A DNA stretch of 64,000 nt, taken from positions 3,100,001-3,164,000 of the forward strand of contig NZ_CP114205.1 in assembly GCF_027497495.1 (NCBI RefSeq), in the 5' to 3' direction. Both the position numbers and the translations under genes were made by a program. This DNA is from Streptomyces tubercidicus. GTDB lineage: Bacteria; Actinomycetota; Actinomycetes; Streptomycetales; Streptomycetaceae. The notes under the pieces were generated by a model. The model saw only the letters and a program-made list of their open reading frames with translations, was not told the origin of the DNA and searched no databases. The stretch's first letter is position 1; every line of letters starts with the position of its first letter. This document shows positions 26,456 to 35,202 of this stretch, in pieces.

Positions 26456-27993
26456 GCATCACCTCCTTGGGTCGGGGCCTTATGGAGCAGTTCAGCGCAC
26501 TTCTCCCCCACCATGAGCACGCCCAGCATCGGGTTGACGGCCGGCATCGTCGGGAAGACGGAAGCGTCGGCGATACGGATGCCGGACAGCCCACGGATCT
26601 TCAACTCGGGGTCGACGACGGCGAGTTGGTCGTCAGCGGCGCCCATCTTGCAGGTGCCGGCCGGGTGGTAGACGGTGTGTGCCGCCTTGCGCACCAGCTC
26701 ACCGATCTCCGCGTCGTCGGTGACCTCGGGGCCGGGGAAGACCTCCCGCTTGAGCCACTTGGCGAACGGCTCGGCCTGGGCGATCTTGCGGGCCAGCTTG
26801 ACGCCGTCGACGAGGGTCTGGCCGTCGTAGTCGTCCTCGTCCTCGAAGTACTTGAAGTCGAGGGCCGGCTTGACCTCGGGGTCCGCGGAGGTGAGGTAAA
26901 GACGGCCGCGGGAGCGGGACTTGGGGATGTTCGGGGTCATCGACACCCCGTGCTCGGGGCGCTCGTAGCCCAGCCGCTCGGGGTTGTCGGTGAACGGGAT
27001 TTGGTAGAAGTGGAACATCAGGTCGGGGCCCTTGTGCTCCGGGTCCCGCTTGACGAAGAGGCCCGCGTCGGAGTCCATCGCGGAGTTGCCCGGGATCGGT
27101 CCGTTCGTCTCCCAGACGATCACCGACTCGGGGTGGTCGATCAGGTTCTCGCCGACGCCCGGCAGGTCGAGCACACAGGGCAGGCCGAGCGCTTCCAGGT
27201 CCTTCTTCGGCCCGATGCCGGAGTGCATCAGCAGCCGCGGGGTGTCGACGGCACCGGCGCAGACCAGTACCTCGCGGGCGGCCTCGACGTAAACGTCCTC
27301 GCCGTCCTTCGTGCGGACGTGGACGCCCTTGGCGGTGGTGCCGTCCAGCTCCAGCTTGTGCGCCCAGGTCTCCAGCATCAGCGTGAGGTTCGGCCGGTCA
27401 CCGGCCTCCATGTGCGGATGCAGATACGCGACCGACGCCGACGACCGCTTGTTGTTCTCCGGGTGGTAGGAGAGGTCGAAGAAGCCGACGCCCTCGTCGA
27501 AGGGCTTGTCGTTGAAGCCGACGACCTCGGGGACGCCGAGGGCGCTCTTGGTGGCCTCGATCCAGTCGGCGGCGATCTGGTTCTGGTCCTTCTTCGCCAC
27601 CCGCACGATGTTGTTGCGCAGCTTGCCGAAGTACGGGTCCATCTCCTTGGCGCCCCAGCCGGCCGCGCCCGCCGCCGCCCACTCGTCCCAGTCGGACGGC
27701 AGCGGCTTGAAGGAGATCAGGGTGTTGTGCGAGGAGCACCCGCCGAGCACCTTGGCGCGGCTGTGCAGGATGTGCGAGTTGCCGCGCGGCTGCTCGGTGG
27801 TCGTGTACTCGTAGTCGAGGTCGCCGCCGAGCAGGCCGAGCCACTTGCGCAGCGTCAGCACGTCCTCGCGGTCGATGTCGGACGGGCCGCCCTCGATGAC
27901 CGCGACGGTGATGTCCGGGTCTTCGGTGAGGCGGGAGGCGATGACGGAACCGGCGGTGCCGCCGCCGACAACGACATAGTCATACACAGGCAT
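26452..27993 (-). CDS. Choline dehydrogenase-type GMC oxidoreductase
   Basis: A 513-aa FAD enzyme. The dinucleotide-binding fold is at the N-terminus ([17 protein letters not shown]), the first GMC signature around [14 protein letters not shown], the second near [16 protein letters not shown], and the C-terminal catalytic His region near [15 protein letters not shown]. Context makes choline the likely substrate, oxidised to betaine aldehyde, which the upstream dehydrogenase converts to glycine betaine. It is followed directly by the transporter genes, combining synthesis and import of the osmoprotectant. Start at ATG 27993, 58 bases after the betB stop. Confidence 0.9.
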
Positions 27994-28051
27994 TGGGGGT
28001 GCTCCTTCTTACAACGTGCGTGGTGCGGGTGGTGCCAGGGAGGCGGGGGTG

Positions 28052-29554
28052 TCAGCCCGCGAACCAGCGCACCGGCTCCGGCCGGAGGTTTTCGTAAATG
28101 TGCTTGCTCTCGCGGTACTCGTCCAGACCCGCGGGACCCAATTCCCGTCCGATGCCGGACTTGCCGAAGCCGCCCCACTCCGCCTGCGGGAGGTAGGGGT
28201 GGTAGTCGTTGATCCAGACCGTGCCGTGCCGCAGTCGCGCGGCGACCCGGCGGGCGCGCGCGGTGTCGGCGGAGAAGACCGCACCGGCCAGGCCGTATTC
28301 GGTGTCGTTGGCGAGCGCCACGGCCTCGTCCTCGGTGCTGAAGGTCTCCACCGTCAGGATCGGGCCGAAGGTCTCCTCACGGATCACCTTCATCTCGCGG
28401 TGGCAGCCGTCGAGCACGGTCGGCGCGTAGAAGTAGCCGGTGGCCGGGCGGACCTCGGACGGCTCGGGGCGGGCACCGCCGCAGCGCAGCTGGGCACCCT
28501 CGGCCAGCGCGGAGGCGACATACGCCTCGACCTTGTCGAGCTGCTGCTGGGAGACCAGCGGACCGCACTCGACACCGTCCTCGGTGCCCCGGCCGAGCTT
28601 GATCTTCTCGGCGCGGCGGGCGAGTTCGGAGACGAAGCGGTCGCGCACCGACTCCTCGATGATCAGCCGGGCACCGGCCGAGCAGACCTGCCCGCTGTGG
28701 ATGAACGCGGCGTTCAGCGCCTGGTCGACGGCGGTGTCGAAGCCTTCCTCCGTCGCGCACGCGTCGGCGAACACCACATTGGGGTTCTTGCCGCCCAGCT
28801 CCAGCGCGATCTTCTTCGCCCCGGAGACCGCGGCCGCGCCCGCCTTCGTGCCGCTGACCAGGCCACCGGTGAAGGAGAACAGGTCGACATCCGGGTGCTC
28901 GGCGAGCCGCTGGCCCACCGGCAGCCCGGCACCGGTGACGATGTTGGCGACCCCGGCCGGCAGCCCGGCCTCGACCAGCAGCTTGACCAGGTGCACGGTC
29001 GACAGCGGGGTGACCTCGCTGGGCTTGATCACAAAAGTGTTGCCGGCCGCGATGGCCGGCGCGATCTTCCAACTTGCCTGCAGCAGCGGGTAGTTCCACG
29101 GCGTGATGAGCGCGCAGACACCGACCGGCTCGTGCACGATGACGCTGTGCACATCGGGCGAACCGGCGTCGACGACCCGGCCGCCGCTCTCGTTCATCAC
29201 CAGGTCGGCGAAGTACCGGAAGGCGTTGGTGACGTCATCGACGTCGACCCGGCCCTCTTCCAGCGTCTTGCCGGTGTCCCGGCTCTCGATGAGGGCGATC
29301 TCCTCGCGGTCGCGCTGGAGCAGGTCGGCGACCCGGCGGAGCAGCGCGGAGCGCTCGGCGACGGGCGTACGGGACCAGTCACCCGCGTCGAAGGCCCGGC
29401 GGGCGGCCGCGACCGCCGCGTCGGCGTCCTCGGCACCCCCCTCGGACACCAGCTGGAGCGTCGTCGCGTCGGCGGGGTCGAGGACCTCCCGCGTTTCGCC
29501 GGATGCGGCCGGGAGCCACACCCCGTCTACGTGAATGGTCTCGATTGACGACAC
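28052..29554 (-). CDS. Betaine-aldehyde dehydrogenase
   Basis: A 500-aa NAD(P)-dependent aldehyde dehydrogenase. Motifs: ITPWNYPLLQASWKIAPA (cofactor), FTGGLVSG, the general-base Glu in LELGGKNPNVVF and the catalytic Cys in HSGQVCSAG. C-terminal GGFGKSGIGRELG is also typical of BetB. It is the first gene of the six-gene operon; the next gene is the choline dehydrogenase, so the product should complete choline to betaine. The GTG at 29554 follows GAAGG by about 9 bases. A long upstream region with a near-palindrome holds the promoter. Confidence 0.92.
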   Translation of the reverse strand: MSSIETIHVDGVWLPAASGETREVLDPADATTLQLVSEGGAEDADAAVAAARRAFDAGDWSRTPVAERSALLRRVADLLQRDREEIALIESRDTGKTLEEGRVDVDDVTNAFRYFADLVMNESGGRVVDAGSPDVHSVIVHEPVGVCALITPWNYPLLQASWKIAPAIAAGNTFVIKPSEVTPLSTVHLVKLLVEAGLPAGVANIVTGAGLPVGQRLAEHPDVDLFSFTGGLVSGTKAGAAAVSGAKKIALELGGKNPNVVFADACATEEGFDTAVDQALNAAFIHSGQVCSAGARLIIEESVRDRFVSELARRAEKIKLGRGTEDGVECGPLVSQQQLDKVEAYVASALAEGAQLRCGGARPEPSEVRPATGYFYAPTVLDGCHREMKVIREETFGPILTVETFSTEDEAVALANDTEYGLAGAVFSADTARARRVAARLRHGTVWINDYHPYLPQAEWGGFGKSGIGRELGPAGLDEYRESKHIYENLRPEPVRWFAG

Positions 29555-29668
29555 GTCGTTCTGCCTTCCAGTTACCCGATCTCGTACTCACTGGTGCAAC
29601 CACTGGCGTCACCAGCAACGTGGACCCCTCCCCGGAAGCCGCAGACCTATGCCCAAACATTCATGGAA

Positions 29669-29684
29669 AGTGACTCGACTCACT
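29669..29684. promoter_or_regulatory. 16-bp near-palindrome in the betB upstream region
   Basis: AGTGACTCGACTCACT matches its reverse complement at 14 of 16 positions. It lies 115 bases upstream of betB and 86 bases upstream of the rightward lipoprotein gene, so it could be an operator for either. No regulator gene is adjacent. Confidence 0.35.
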
Positions 29685-29769
29685 GAATGTGCGGCCGGAT
29701 GTCCCGGAACGTACCCTGAATAGCCGTATGTCCCAGGCTGCCTTTTCCCTCGGGACCGGAGGTACCCAG

Positions 29770-30576
29770 ATGACCAGCAGACGGCGTGCCGCCACCGCCA
29801 CCGCGGCCCTGACCTGCGGTGCGGCCCTGATAGCCGGGGCCGCCTGCACCGGCGCCGCGGCGGCCGGGGATCCGGACGGCGGCGAGGGCGACCTCGCCAA
29901 CAAATCCGCCCAGCAGATCTCCGACGATTCCCTCCACCAACTGGTCACCGCGAAATCCCTGCGCTTGCGCACCCAGACCAGTACGGATCCCACCAAACTC
30001 GACCTCACCCTGGACCGGGCCGGCAACTGCACCGGCGCCATCAGCAAGGGCTCACTGGGCCGCGTCGAGCTCATCAAACGCGGGAACCAGGTCTGGATGA
30101 AGCCGGACGCGACCTTCTGGAAGAGCCAGCTGCCCGGCGCGGAGGGCCGCGACGCCGCCGCGAAATACAAGAACACCTTCCTGCACGGCACCACCAAGAA
30201 CGCCTTCCTGGCCAACCTCTCCACGGCCTGCGACCTCACCGCCTTCCAGAAGACCGCCGTGCCCCCCGAAAACCCACCCTCCGGCGCCCCCTCCCCCTCC
30301 GTCACCCCCACCCTCACCAAGGGCCGCCCCACCACCCACGAGGGCACCCGCGTCCTCCCCGTCATCAAAAAGGCCCAGGGCGCCGTCCAAACCCTCTACG
30401 TAGCCATCAACGGCAAGCACTACCCCGTCAAACTCACCGCCGAGGTCGACCACCAGACCGGCACCATCCTCCTGAGCAACTACGACACCCCGGTCTCCAC
30501 CAAGACCCCCACCCCGGCCCATACGGCCGACATCTCGGCCCTGGAGGACCGCCTACAGGGCTCACAGCGCGCCTGA
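29770..30576 (+). CDS. Putative lipoprotein of unknown function
   Basis: A 268-aa exported protein. The start at ATG 29770 is chosen for the GGAGGT site 6 bases upstream. The N-terminus (TSRRRAATATAAL, then AGAACTGAA) fits a lipoprotein or Sec signal with a possible lipidated Cys near residue 27. The mature domain is beta-rich: LRLRTQTSTDPTKLDLTLD, VELIKRGNQVWMKPDATFW, and later TLYVAINGKHYPVKLTAE and TGTILLSNYDTPV. This is the layout of LppX/LprG-like lipid carriers of actinobacteria, though the match is only by pattern. A Pro/Ser-rich stretch near residue 170 splits the domain. Single gene, divergent from the bet operon. Confidence 0.75.
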   Translation: MTSRRRAATATAALTCGAALIAGAACTGAAAAGDPDGGEGDLANKSAQQISDDSLHQLVTAKSLRLRTQTSTDPTKLDLTLDRAGNCTGAISKGSLGRVELIKRGNQVWMKPDATFWKSQLPGAEGRDAAAKYKNTFLHGTTKNAFLANLSTACDLTAFQKTAVPPENPPSGAPSPSVTPTLTKGRPTTHEGTRVLPVIKKAQGAVQTLYVAINGKHYPVKLTAEVDHQTGTILLSNYDTPVSTKTPTPAHTADISALEDRLQGSQRA

Positions 30577-30673
30577 CCCGACCCCTCCGTAGCGGTACGT
30601 AACCGTTCGTACATACGTATCGTTGAACCGTGCGACTGCCCACGACGCGCGGGTAGTGGGGAGGAGCGGCACA

Positions 30674-31297
30674 ATGTCCATCAGCCTTTACCGGACCGAG
30701 ACGATCGAGACCGACGGGACCGAGATGGCAGAGCCCACTGAGCAGCGCAATGAGCTGACCCTGGACGAGCTGTTCAGGCAGCTGGAGCGGATGCACACCC
30801 CCGAGGGTTACAAGGTAGAGATCGTCGAGGGGGCCGTGTACATGACGCCGCAGCGCGACGTCCATTGGCAAACCATCCGCCGCATCGTGCGGGCGCTGGA
30901 AGACCGTTTCGGGATGGACGTTCTGGTGACCTCGGACGTGCGGATCACTTTTCCCGGCGAGGGGAACGGCTTCGCCCCGGACGTCGCCAAGATTGCCGAC
31001 GACGCCGAGAAAGACGAGTTCGGGCGCTGGCGCCACCAAGACATCGAGTTCATCGCCGAAGTCATCTCCAAGGGCACCGCACACAACGACTACGGCCCCA
31101 AGAAGAAGGCCTACGCCCTGGCCGAAGTCCCGGTCTACGTGATCGCCGACCCCTACCTCGGCCGCTGCCGCGTCTTCACCGAACCCCAGGACGGCGACTA
31201 CAAACTCGACCTCACCGTCGTTTACGGCATGCCCGTCGACCTCACCCACACGGTCGCCGGAATCACCCTCGCCACCGACGATTTCCCCAGGGACTGA
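30674..31297 (+). CDS. Uma2 family (putative endonuclease) protein
   Basis: A 207-aa Uma2/DUF820 protein with a PD-(D/E)xK-like nuclease fold. Visible motifs: YKVEIVEGAVYMTP (the Glu motif), GFAPDVAKIAD, DIEFIAEVISKGTAHNDYGPKKKAYA (core E...K) and VYVIADPYLGRC. These proteins are expanded in Streptomyces; a restriction-like role is often suggested but unproven. The start at ATG 30674 has GAGGAG upstream; a second in-frame ATG at 30725 would remove a variable leader. It precedes the second DUF6879 module by 170 bases on the same strand. Confidence 0.85.
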   Translation: MSISLYRTETIETDGTEMAEPTEQRNELTLDELFRQLERMHTPEGYKVEIVEGAVYMTPQRDVHWQTIRRIVRALEDRFGMDVLVTSDVRITFPGEGNGFAPDVAKIADDAEKDEFGRWRHQDIEFIAEVISKGTAHNDYGPKKKAYALAEVPVYVIADPYLGRCRVFTEPQDGDYKLDLTVVYGMPVDLTHTVAGITLATDDFPRD

Positions 31298-31404
31298 GCC
31301 CCGGGGGCGGCATGCCCAGGTCTTCCCCGGCCTCTCGATTGCCCCCGCCTGACCGAGCGCCCACCCGTGGCGGATTCGCAGCATTGTGATGGGCGGCGCC
31401 CGGC

Positions 31405-31450
31405 CTCTACGATCCGTAACCTTGACGTCACCAAACGTCGGATCGTAGAG
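31405..31450. promoter_or_regulatory. Promoter of the second DUF6879 module, flanked by a 12-bp inverted repeat
   Basis: A sigma-70-like promoter reads TTGACG (31422-31427), 18 bases, TAGAGC (31446-31451). The perfect arms CTCTACGATCCG (31405-31416) and CGGATCGTAGAG (31439-31450) sit upstream of -35 and over -10. This is a typical repressor layout, although the module's own product is not a recognisable DNA-binding protein. Confidence 0.6.
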
Positions 31451-31468
31451 CCGAGTGGAGGAGGGGCC

Positions 31469-31747
31469 ATGGCTCCTGCGTGGGAAGCGGATCCGTCCGC
31501 TTCATTCGAGCGCCGGTTAGGGAAAACTGCCCACGAACTGCAGAGCACCAACGGTCGTGACGGCTGCCCTGAGATCTGGGAGCTCGACAACGGCGACATC
31601 GCCGTGATCGGCCGGGACCTCACCGACACGTACGCGGCACGCCTTCCCGACGGCGTGACCATCCGCTCCGACGAACGACTGGTCATCCTCCCGGGCACCA
31701 TGCTGAGCTCCGCGAAACCGGATATTCCCGATGCTCAGCCTGGATGA
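31469..31747 (+). CDS. Small partner protein of the second DUF6879 gene (92 aa)
   Basis: A small soluble protein starting at ATG 31469 with GGAGGAGGGG upstream. Landmarks: FERRLGKTAHELQS, a strand-rich WELDNGDIAVIGRDLTD, and IRSDERLVILPGTML. It overlaps the DUF6879 start by 17 bases. The arrangement and the closing strand pattern are like the 75-aa protein at 2137-2364, although overall similarity is low. Function unknown; the consistent pairing suggests a complex with DUF6879. Confidence 0.7.
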   Translation: MAPAWEADPSASFERRLGKTAHELQSTNGRDGCPEIWELDNGDIAVIGRDLTDTYAARLPDGVTIRSDERLVILPGTMLSSAKPDIPDAQPG

Positions 31748-32354
31748 TCTCGGCCTCGACGCATCGCTGGGCGAGCCGCTCCGCCTCGATGCGTACCGAG
31801 AGGACTTTCGCGAACGGCAGCGGACGATCGACGGCCAGGATTCCTGGAAACTGGAGCGCCAGCAGGACTTCAAGGAGCCCGGGTTCGCCAGCTGGGACGC
31901 GTTCTCCCGAGGCGACTGGGAGGGCGCCCTGCGCCTTGCCGAAGAAGAGCGCGACATCATCCGGGAAGTCGCGGAAGAGACCGAGCGCCGAGGGGTCGTT
32001 CTTTACCGCGTGCGGGTGGTCGAAGAACCACTGACGCCCTATCTCCAGTGGGAGATGCATCTGCTGCGGCTTCGTGCGGAGTACGGCGAGAAGATCAGAG
32101 TGATCGGCCCGGAGCAGATCGAGGCGCTGGAGAGCGAACATCCACTGCCCGAACTGCTGACACTCGGCGATCAGACCGTCTACCGGATTCTCTACAACAA
32201 GCAGGGAATCCTGGACGGCGGGGTGCGCTACCTGTCACACGAAGTCACCGCACGCTGCCGGGACTTCATGCGGGACCTCTACGAGGCCGGCGAGGAGCTG
32301 GGTTCCTACTTCGCACGCGAGGTCGCCCCTCTGCCACCTCCGCTCTCCGAGTAG
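31731..32354 (+). CDS. DUF6879 family protein, second copy
   Basis: A 207-aa member of the same family as 1632-2159, with an extra N-terminal segment (about 30 residues). Family features: LRLAEEERDIIREVAEETERRGVVLYRVRVV, EEPLTPYLQWEMHLLRLRAEYGE, then a C-terminal strand VYRILYNKQGILDGG. Same order as the first module (small gene, DUF6879, third gene), but the third gene here is a STAND ATPase instead of an XRE regulator. The STAND gene begins 9 bases after this stop. Function unknown. Confidence 0.82.
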   Translation: MLSLDDLGLDASLGEPLRLDAYREDFRERQRTIDGQDSWKLERQQDFKEPGFASWDAFSRGDWEGALRLAEEERDIIREVAEETERRGVVLYRVRVVEEPLTPYLQWEMHLLRLRAEYGEKIRVIGPEQIEALESEHPLPELLTLGDQTVYRILYNKQGILDGGVRYLSHEVTARCRDFMRDLYEAGEELGSYFAREVAPLPPPLSE

Positions 32355-32363
32355 AAGGAGAAA

Positions 32364-34865
32364 GTGACGGGGATGACCGGCAAGGAGAAGGAGAGCGACC
32401 CAGCGCAACCGCAACAGCAACCGCCGGGGACCGGGCCGCACGGTACGCATTCCGAGCTCTCCGGCTCCGCCACTGATGTCGTGCAGGCCAGGGACATCAG
32501 TGGCGGCATCCACTTCCACCACGACGACCACACCGGGCGGGCCAGGAACGACCCGCCGATGCCACGTCAACTCCCCAGCGACGTCTGGGGATTCGTCAAC
32601 CGGTCCGAGGAGCTGCGGCGACTCAACGAGGTCCTCAGCCACGAGGGCGGCGCAGGTGACACGGGTGACGCGAGCGACGAGGGTGACGGCCCGCTCGTCG
32701 TATCGATCTGCATCGTCGCCGGTACGGCCGGTGTGGGCAAGACATCGATGGCGCTGCGCTGGGCACATCGGGTCCTGGCGCATTTCCCGGACGGTCAGCT
32801 CTATGTGAACCTCCGCGGTTACGACCCCGGTGCGCCGGTCACCTCACAGGAGGCGCTGCACCGGTTTCTTCCCGCGCTCGGCGTGCCCGCGAAGGCGATT
32901 CCGGCGGATCCGGAGGCCGCCGCGGCGCTCTATCGCTCCCTGCTGGCCGGTCGGCGCATGCTGATCGTGCTGGACAACGCCGCCACCGTGGGGCAGGTCC
33001 GGCCGCTGCTTCCCGGCACGGCGGGGTGTCTGGTTCTGGTCACCAGCCGCAGCCGCCTCTCAGGGCTCGTCGCCCGGGACGGGGCGCGCCGGCTCACGCT
33101 GGGGACGCTGGGCGAGACGGAAGCGGTGGCGCTGCTGCGCGCGGTCACCGCCGACTACCGGACCGGGGACGCCGAGGAGCAGCTCACCGAACTGGCCCGG
33201 CTGTGTGCCCGACTCCCCCTGGCCCTGCGTATCGCGGCGGAACGGGCCGCCGCCCGTCCCCGTATGAGGCTGGACGACCTGATAAATGATCTCCGTGACG
33301 AATCGGCTCTGTGGGATGCCCTGAGCGCGGGAAGCGCCGGAGACGACGAGGAAGCTGACGCGGTACATACGGTGTTTGCCTGGTCCTATCGGGCGCTGCC
33401 CGACGAAGCGGCGTATCTGTTCAGAGTGCTCGGCCTGTACCCCGGGCCCGAGTTCGGAGCGTCGGCCGCGGCGGCCCTCGCCGGGGTCCGCGTCAGCCGA
33501 GCGCGGCACTTGCTGGACGTGCTCGTCGGAGCGCATCTGCTGGAGCAGACCGCTCCGGACCGCTATGAATTCCATGACCTGCTGCGGGCTTATGCGACGG
33601 ACCAGGCCCAGCGGGAGGAGACACCCGAGGGGCGTGCGGCGGCTCTGCGGCGCCTACTCGACTGGTATCTGCACTCCGCCGACGCCGCTCAGACCTGGAT
33701 CAACCCGCATGAGGCCCATATCGCCCTCGACCCGGCCGACGCCGCCGTCGCCCCGCTGGTGTTCCCGGGCTACGACGAGGCGCTGAACTGGTACGAGCTG
33801 GAACGCGCCAACCTGCTGGCAGCCGCCCGCGCGGCCGAGGAAGCCGGGCAGGACCGGGCGGCGTGGCAATTGTCCGCCGTGCTGCGGAGCATCCATATGC
33901 TCCTCAACCCCTTCGACGAGTGGCTGGCCATGGGCCAGATCGGCCTGCGTGCCGCCGAGCGGCTGGGCGACCGTGCCGCGGAGGCCGAGGTGCTGGAGAG
34001 TCTCGGCATGGCGTATACGCAGTCCCACCGCCTGGCGGACGCGGCCCGCTGTCACGAGCGAGCGCTCGCCGTACGCCGCGAACTGGACGACCGGCTGGGC
34101 GAAGGGCTGTCGCTGAACGACATCGGGTTGGTCTATCTCCGTCAGCGACGGCTGGCGGAGGCCGGTGACCGGTTCGAGCAGGGGCTCTCCCTCTTCCGGG
34201 AACTCGACGCAGCTCACTGGGAAACCGTCGTGATGTCGAATCTGGCCGAAGTGCACCTCGAAACAGAGCAGTTGGCGATGGCGCACGACGTCATCCGCCG
34301 CGTCCTGGACCGGTACCGTGAGCAGGGAAACCAAGGCAGTACCGGCAATGCGCTGCGCATCCTGAGCGCCGTCCAGCGTCAGCTGGGCGAGCCGGGGGAA
34401 GCGCTGCGATCGGCCCAGGAAGCCGTGGACATCGCACGCGGCAGGCGCAACCATCCGTGGGAGGGCTATTGGCTGCTGGAGCTCGGTGCGGCCCAGCAGG
34501 TCAACCACCAGTTCCCGGACGCCCTGGCCTCCTACCAGCGCTCTGCGGCCGTGCAACGCCGACTCGGCGACCGGTCACGGGAGGCGCGGGCGTGGATGGG
34601 GGCGGGCGAGACGTACGGGCGCATGGAGCGCTTCGACGAGGCGGCCGCCTTCCAGCGCCGCGCCGCCGCCGTCCACCGTGAGCTGCGCGATCACTGGTAC
34701 CTGGCGCTCGCGCTCGACGGCCTGGCCGATGCGTGTGAGGCGCTGGAGCACGGGGACGAGTCACGCGGGTACCGGTCCGAAGCGCTGGGCATTGTGAGCG
34801 CCTTCGGTGACCCCCGGGCGGTACGGATGCGAGCGCGGCTGGAGACGGGCTTGGGAGGCGGCTGA
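32364..34865 (+). CDS. STAND NTPase with NB-ARC and TPR domains and an N-terminal amyloid-like motif
   Basis: An 833-aa NLR-like switch protein. Near residues 39-52 it carries VVQARDISGGIHFH, which I recognise as the RHIM-like (BASS3-type) amyloid-signalling motif of actinobacterial NLRs. The NB-ARC domain follows: Walker A GTAGVGKTS (about 120-128), Walker B RRMLIVLDNA, a sensor VLVTSRSRLSGL, and a winged helix with FHDLLRAYA. The C-terminal 330 residues are TPR repeats, the likely ligand or partner sensor. In such systems the motif templates aggregation of an effector carrying the same motif; no matching effector is adjacent. GTG 32364 follows AAGGAG closely; the ATG at 32373 is also possible. 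Confidence 0.88.
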   Translation: MTGMTGKEKESDPAQPQQQPPGTGPHGTHSELSGSATDVVQARDISGGIHFHHDDHTGRARNDPPMPRQLPSDVWGFVNRSEELRRLNEVLSHEGGAGDTGDASDEGDGPLVVSICIVAGTAGVGKTSMALRWAHRVLAHFPDGQLYVNLRGYDPGAPVTSQEALHRFLPALGVPAKAIPADPEAAAALYRSLLAGRRMLIVLDNAATVGQVRPLLPGTAGCLVLVTSRSRLSGLVARDGARRLTLGTLGETEAVALLRAVTADYRTGDAEEQLTELARLCARLPLALRIAAERAAARPRMRLDDLINDLRDESALWDALSAGSAGDDEEADAVHTVFAWSYRALPDEAAYLFRVLGLYPGPEFGASAAAALAGVRVSRARHLLDVLVGAHLLEQTAPDRYEFHDLLRAYATDQAQREETPEGRAAALRRLLDWYLHSADAAQTWINPHEAHIALDPADAAVAPLVFPGYDEALNWYELERANLLAAARAAEEAGQDRAAWQLSAVLRSIHMLLNPFDEWLAMGQIGLRAAERLGDRAAEAEVLESLGMAYTQSHRLADAARCHERALAVRRELDDRLGEGLSLNDIGLVYLRQRRLAEAGDRFEQGLSLFRELDAAHWETVVMSNLAEVHLETEQLAMAHDVIRRVLDRYREQGNQGSTGNALRILSAVQRQLGEPGEALRSAQEAVDIARGRRNHPWEGYWLLELGAAQQVNHQFPDALASYQRSAAVQRRLGDRSREARAWMGAGETYGRMERFDEAAAFQRRAAAVHRELRDHWYLALALDGLADACEALEHGDESRGYRSEALGIVSAFGDPRAVRMRARLETGLGGG

Positions 34866-34968
34866 GTCGGGCGCCGGTACGGGGACTGTGCAGGGCCGGC
34901 CGGGGCGCCGTCACCCGGGCTGCCGAACCAAAGGGGCCGGGGGTGGTTGTTCGGCGGAGAATGCAGGC

Positions 34969-35178
34969 ATGGCTGAGACAGTGGCGAGAGCGGTGCTTGA
35001 AGGGGGGCCCGCGGGGTTTGCCGGGCGGGTTGTGGATATTGAGCCGCCTGGGGATGAGTTGAAGATTCCGTTTCGTAATGGGTATGAGCATTTTCGGGCT
35101 ACCGGTCGGCAGCAGGAGACCGCCGAGGGGACGCTGCCCGTTTATGAGTGGTGGGAGCGGACGGAGCTGCCCGGGTAG
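34969..35178 (+). CDS. DUF5988-like small protein (69 aa)
   Basis: A small protein with the pattern I associate with the DUF5988 family: VLEGGPAGFAGRVVDIEP, then KIPFRNGYEHFRAT and a closing YEWWERTELPG. The start at ATG 34969 follows GCGGAGAATGCAGGC. Members often sit among Streptomyces regulatory or biosynthetic genes. Function unknown. It converges with the membrane operon on the minus strand, 24 bases away. Confidence 0.65.
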   Translation: MAETVARAVLEGGPAGFAGRVVDIEPPGDELKIPFRNGYEHFRATGRQQETAEGTLPVYEWWERTELPG

Positions 35179-35202
35179 GGGCGCGCCTCGGGCGCCGGGC
35201 GC

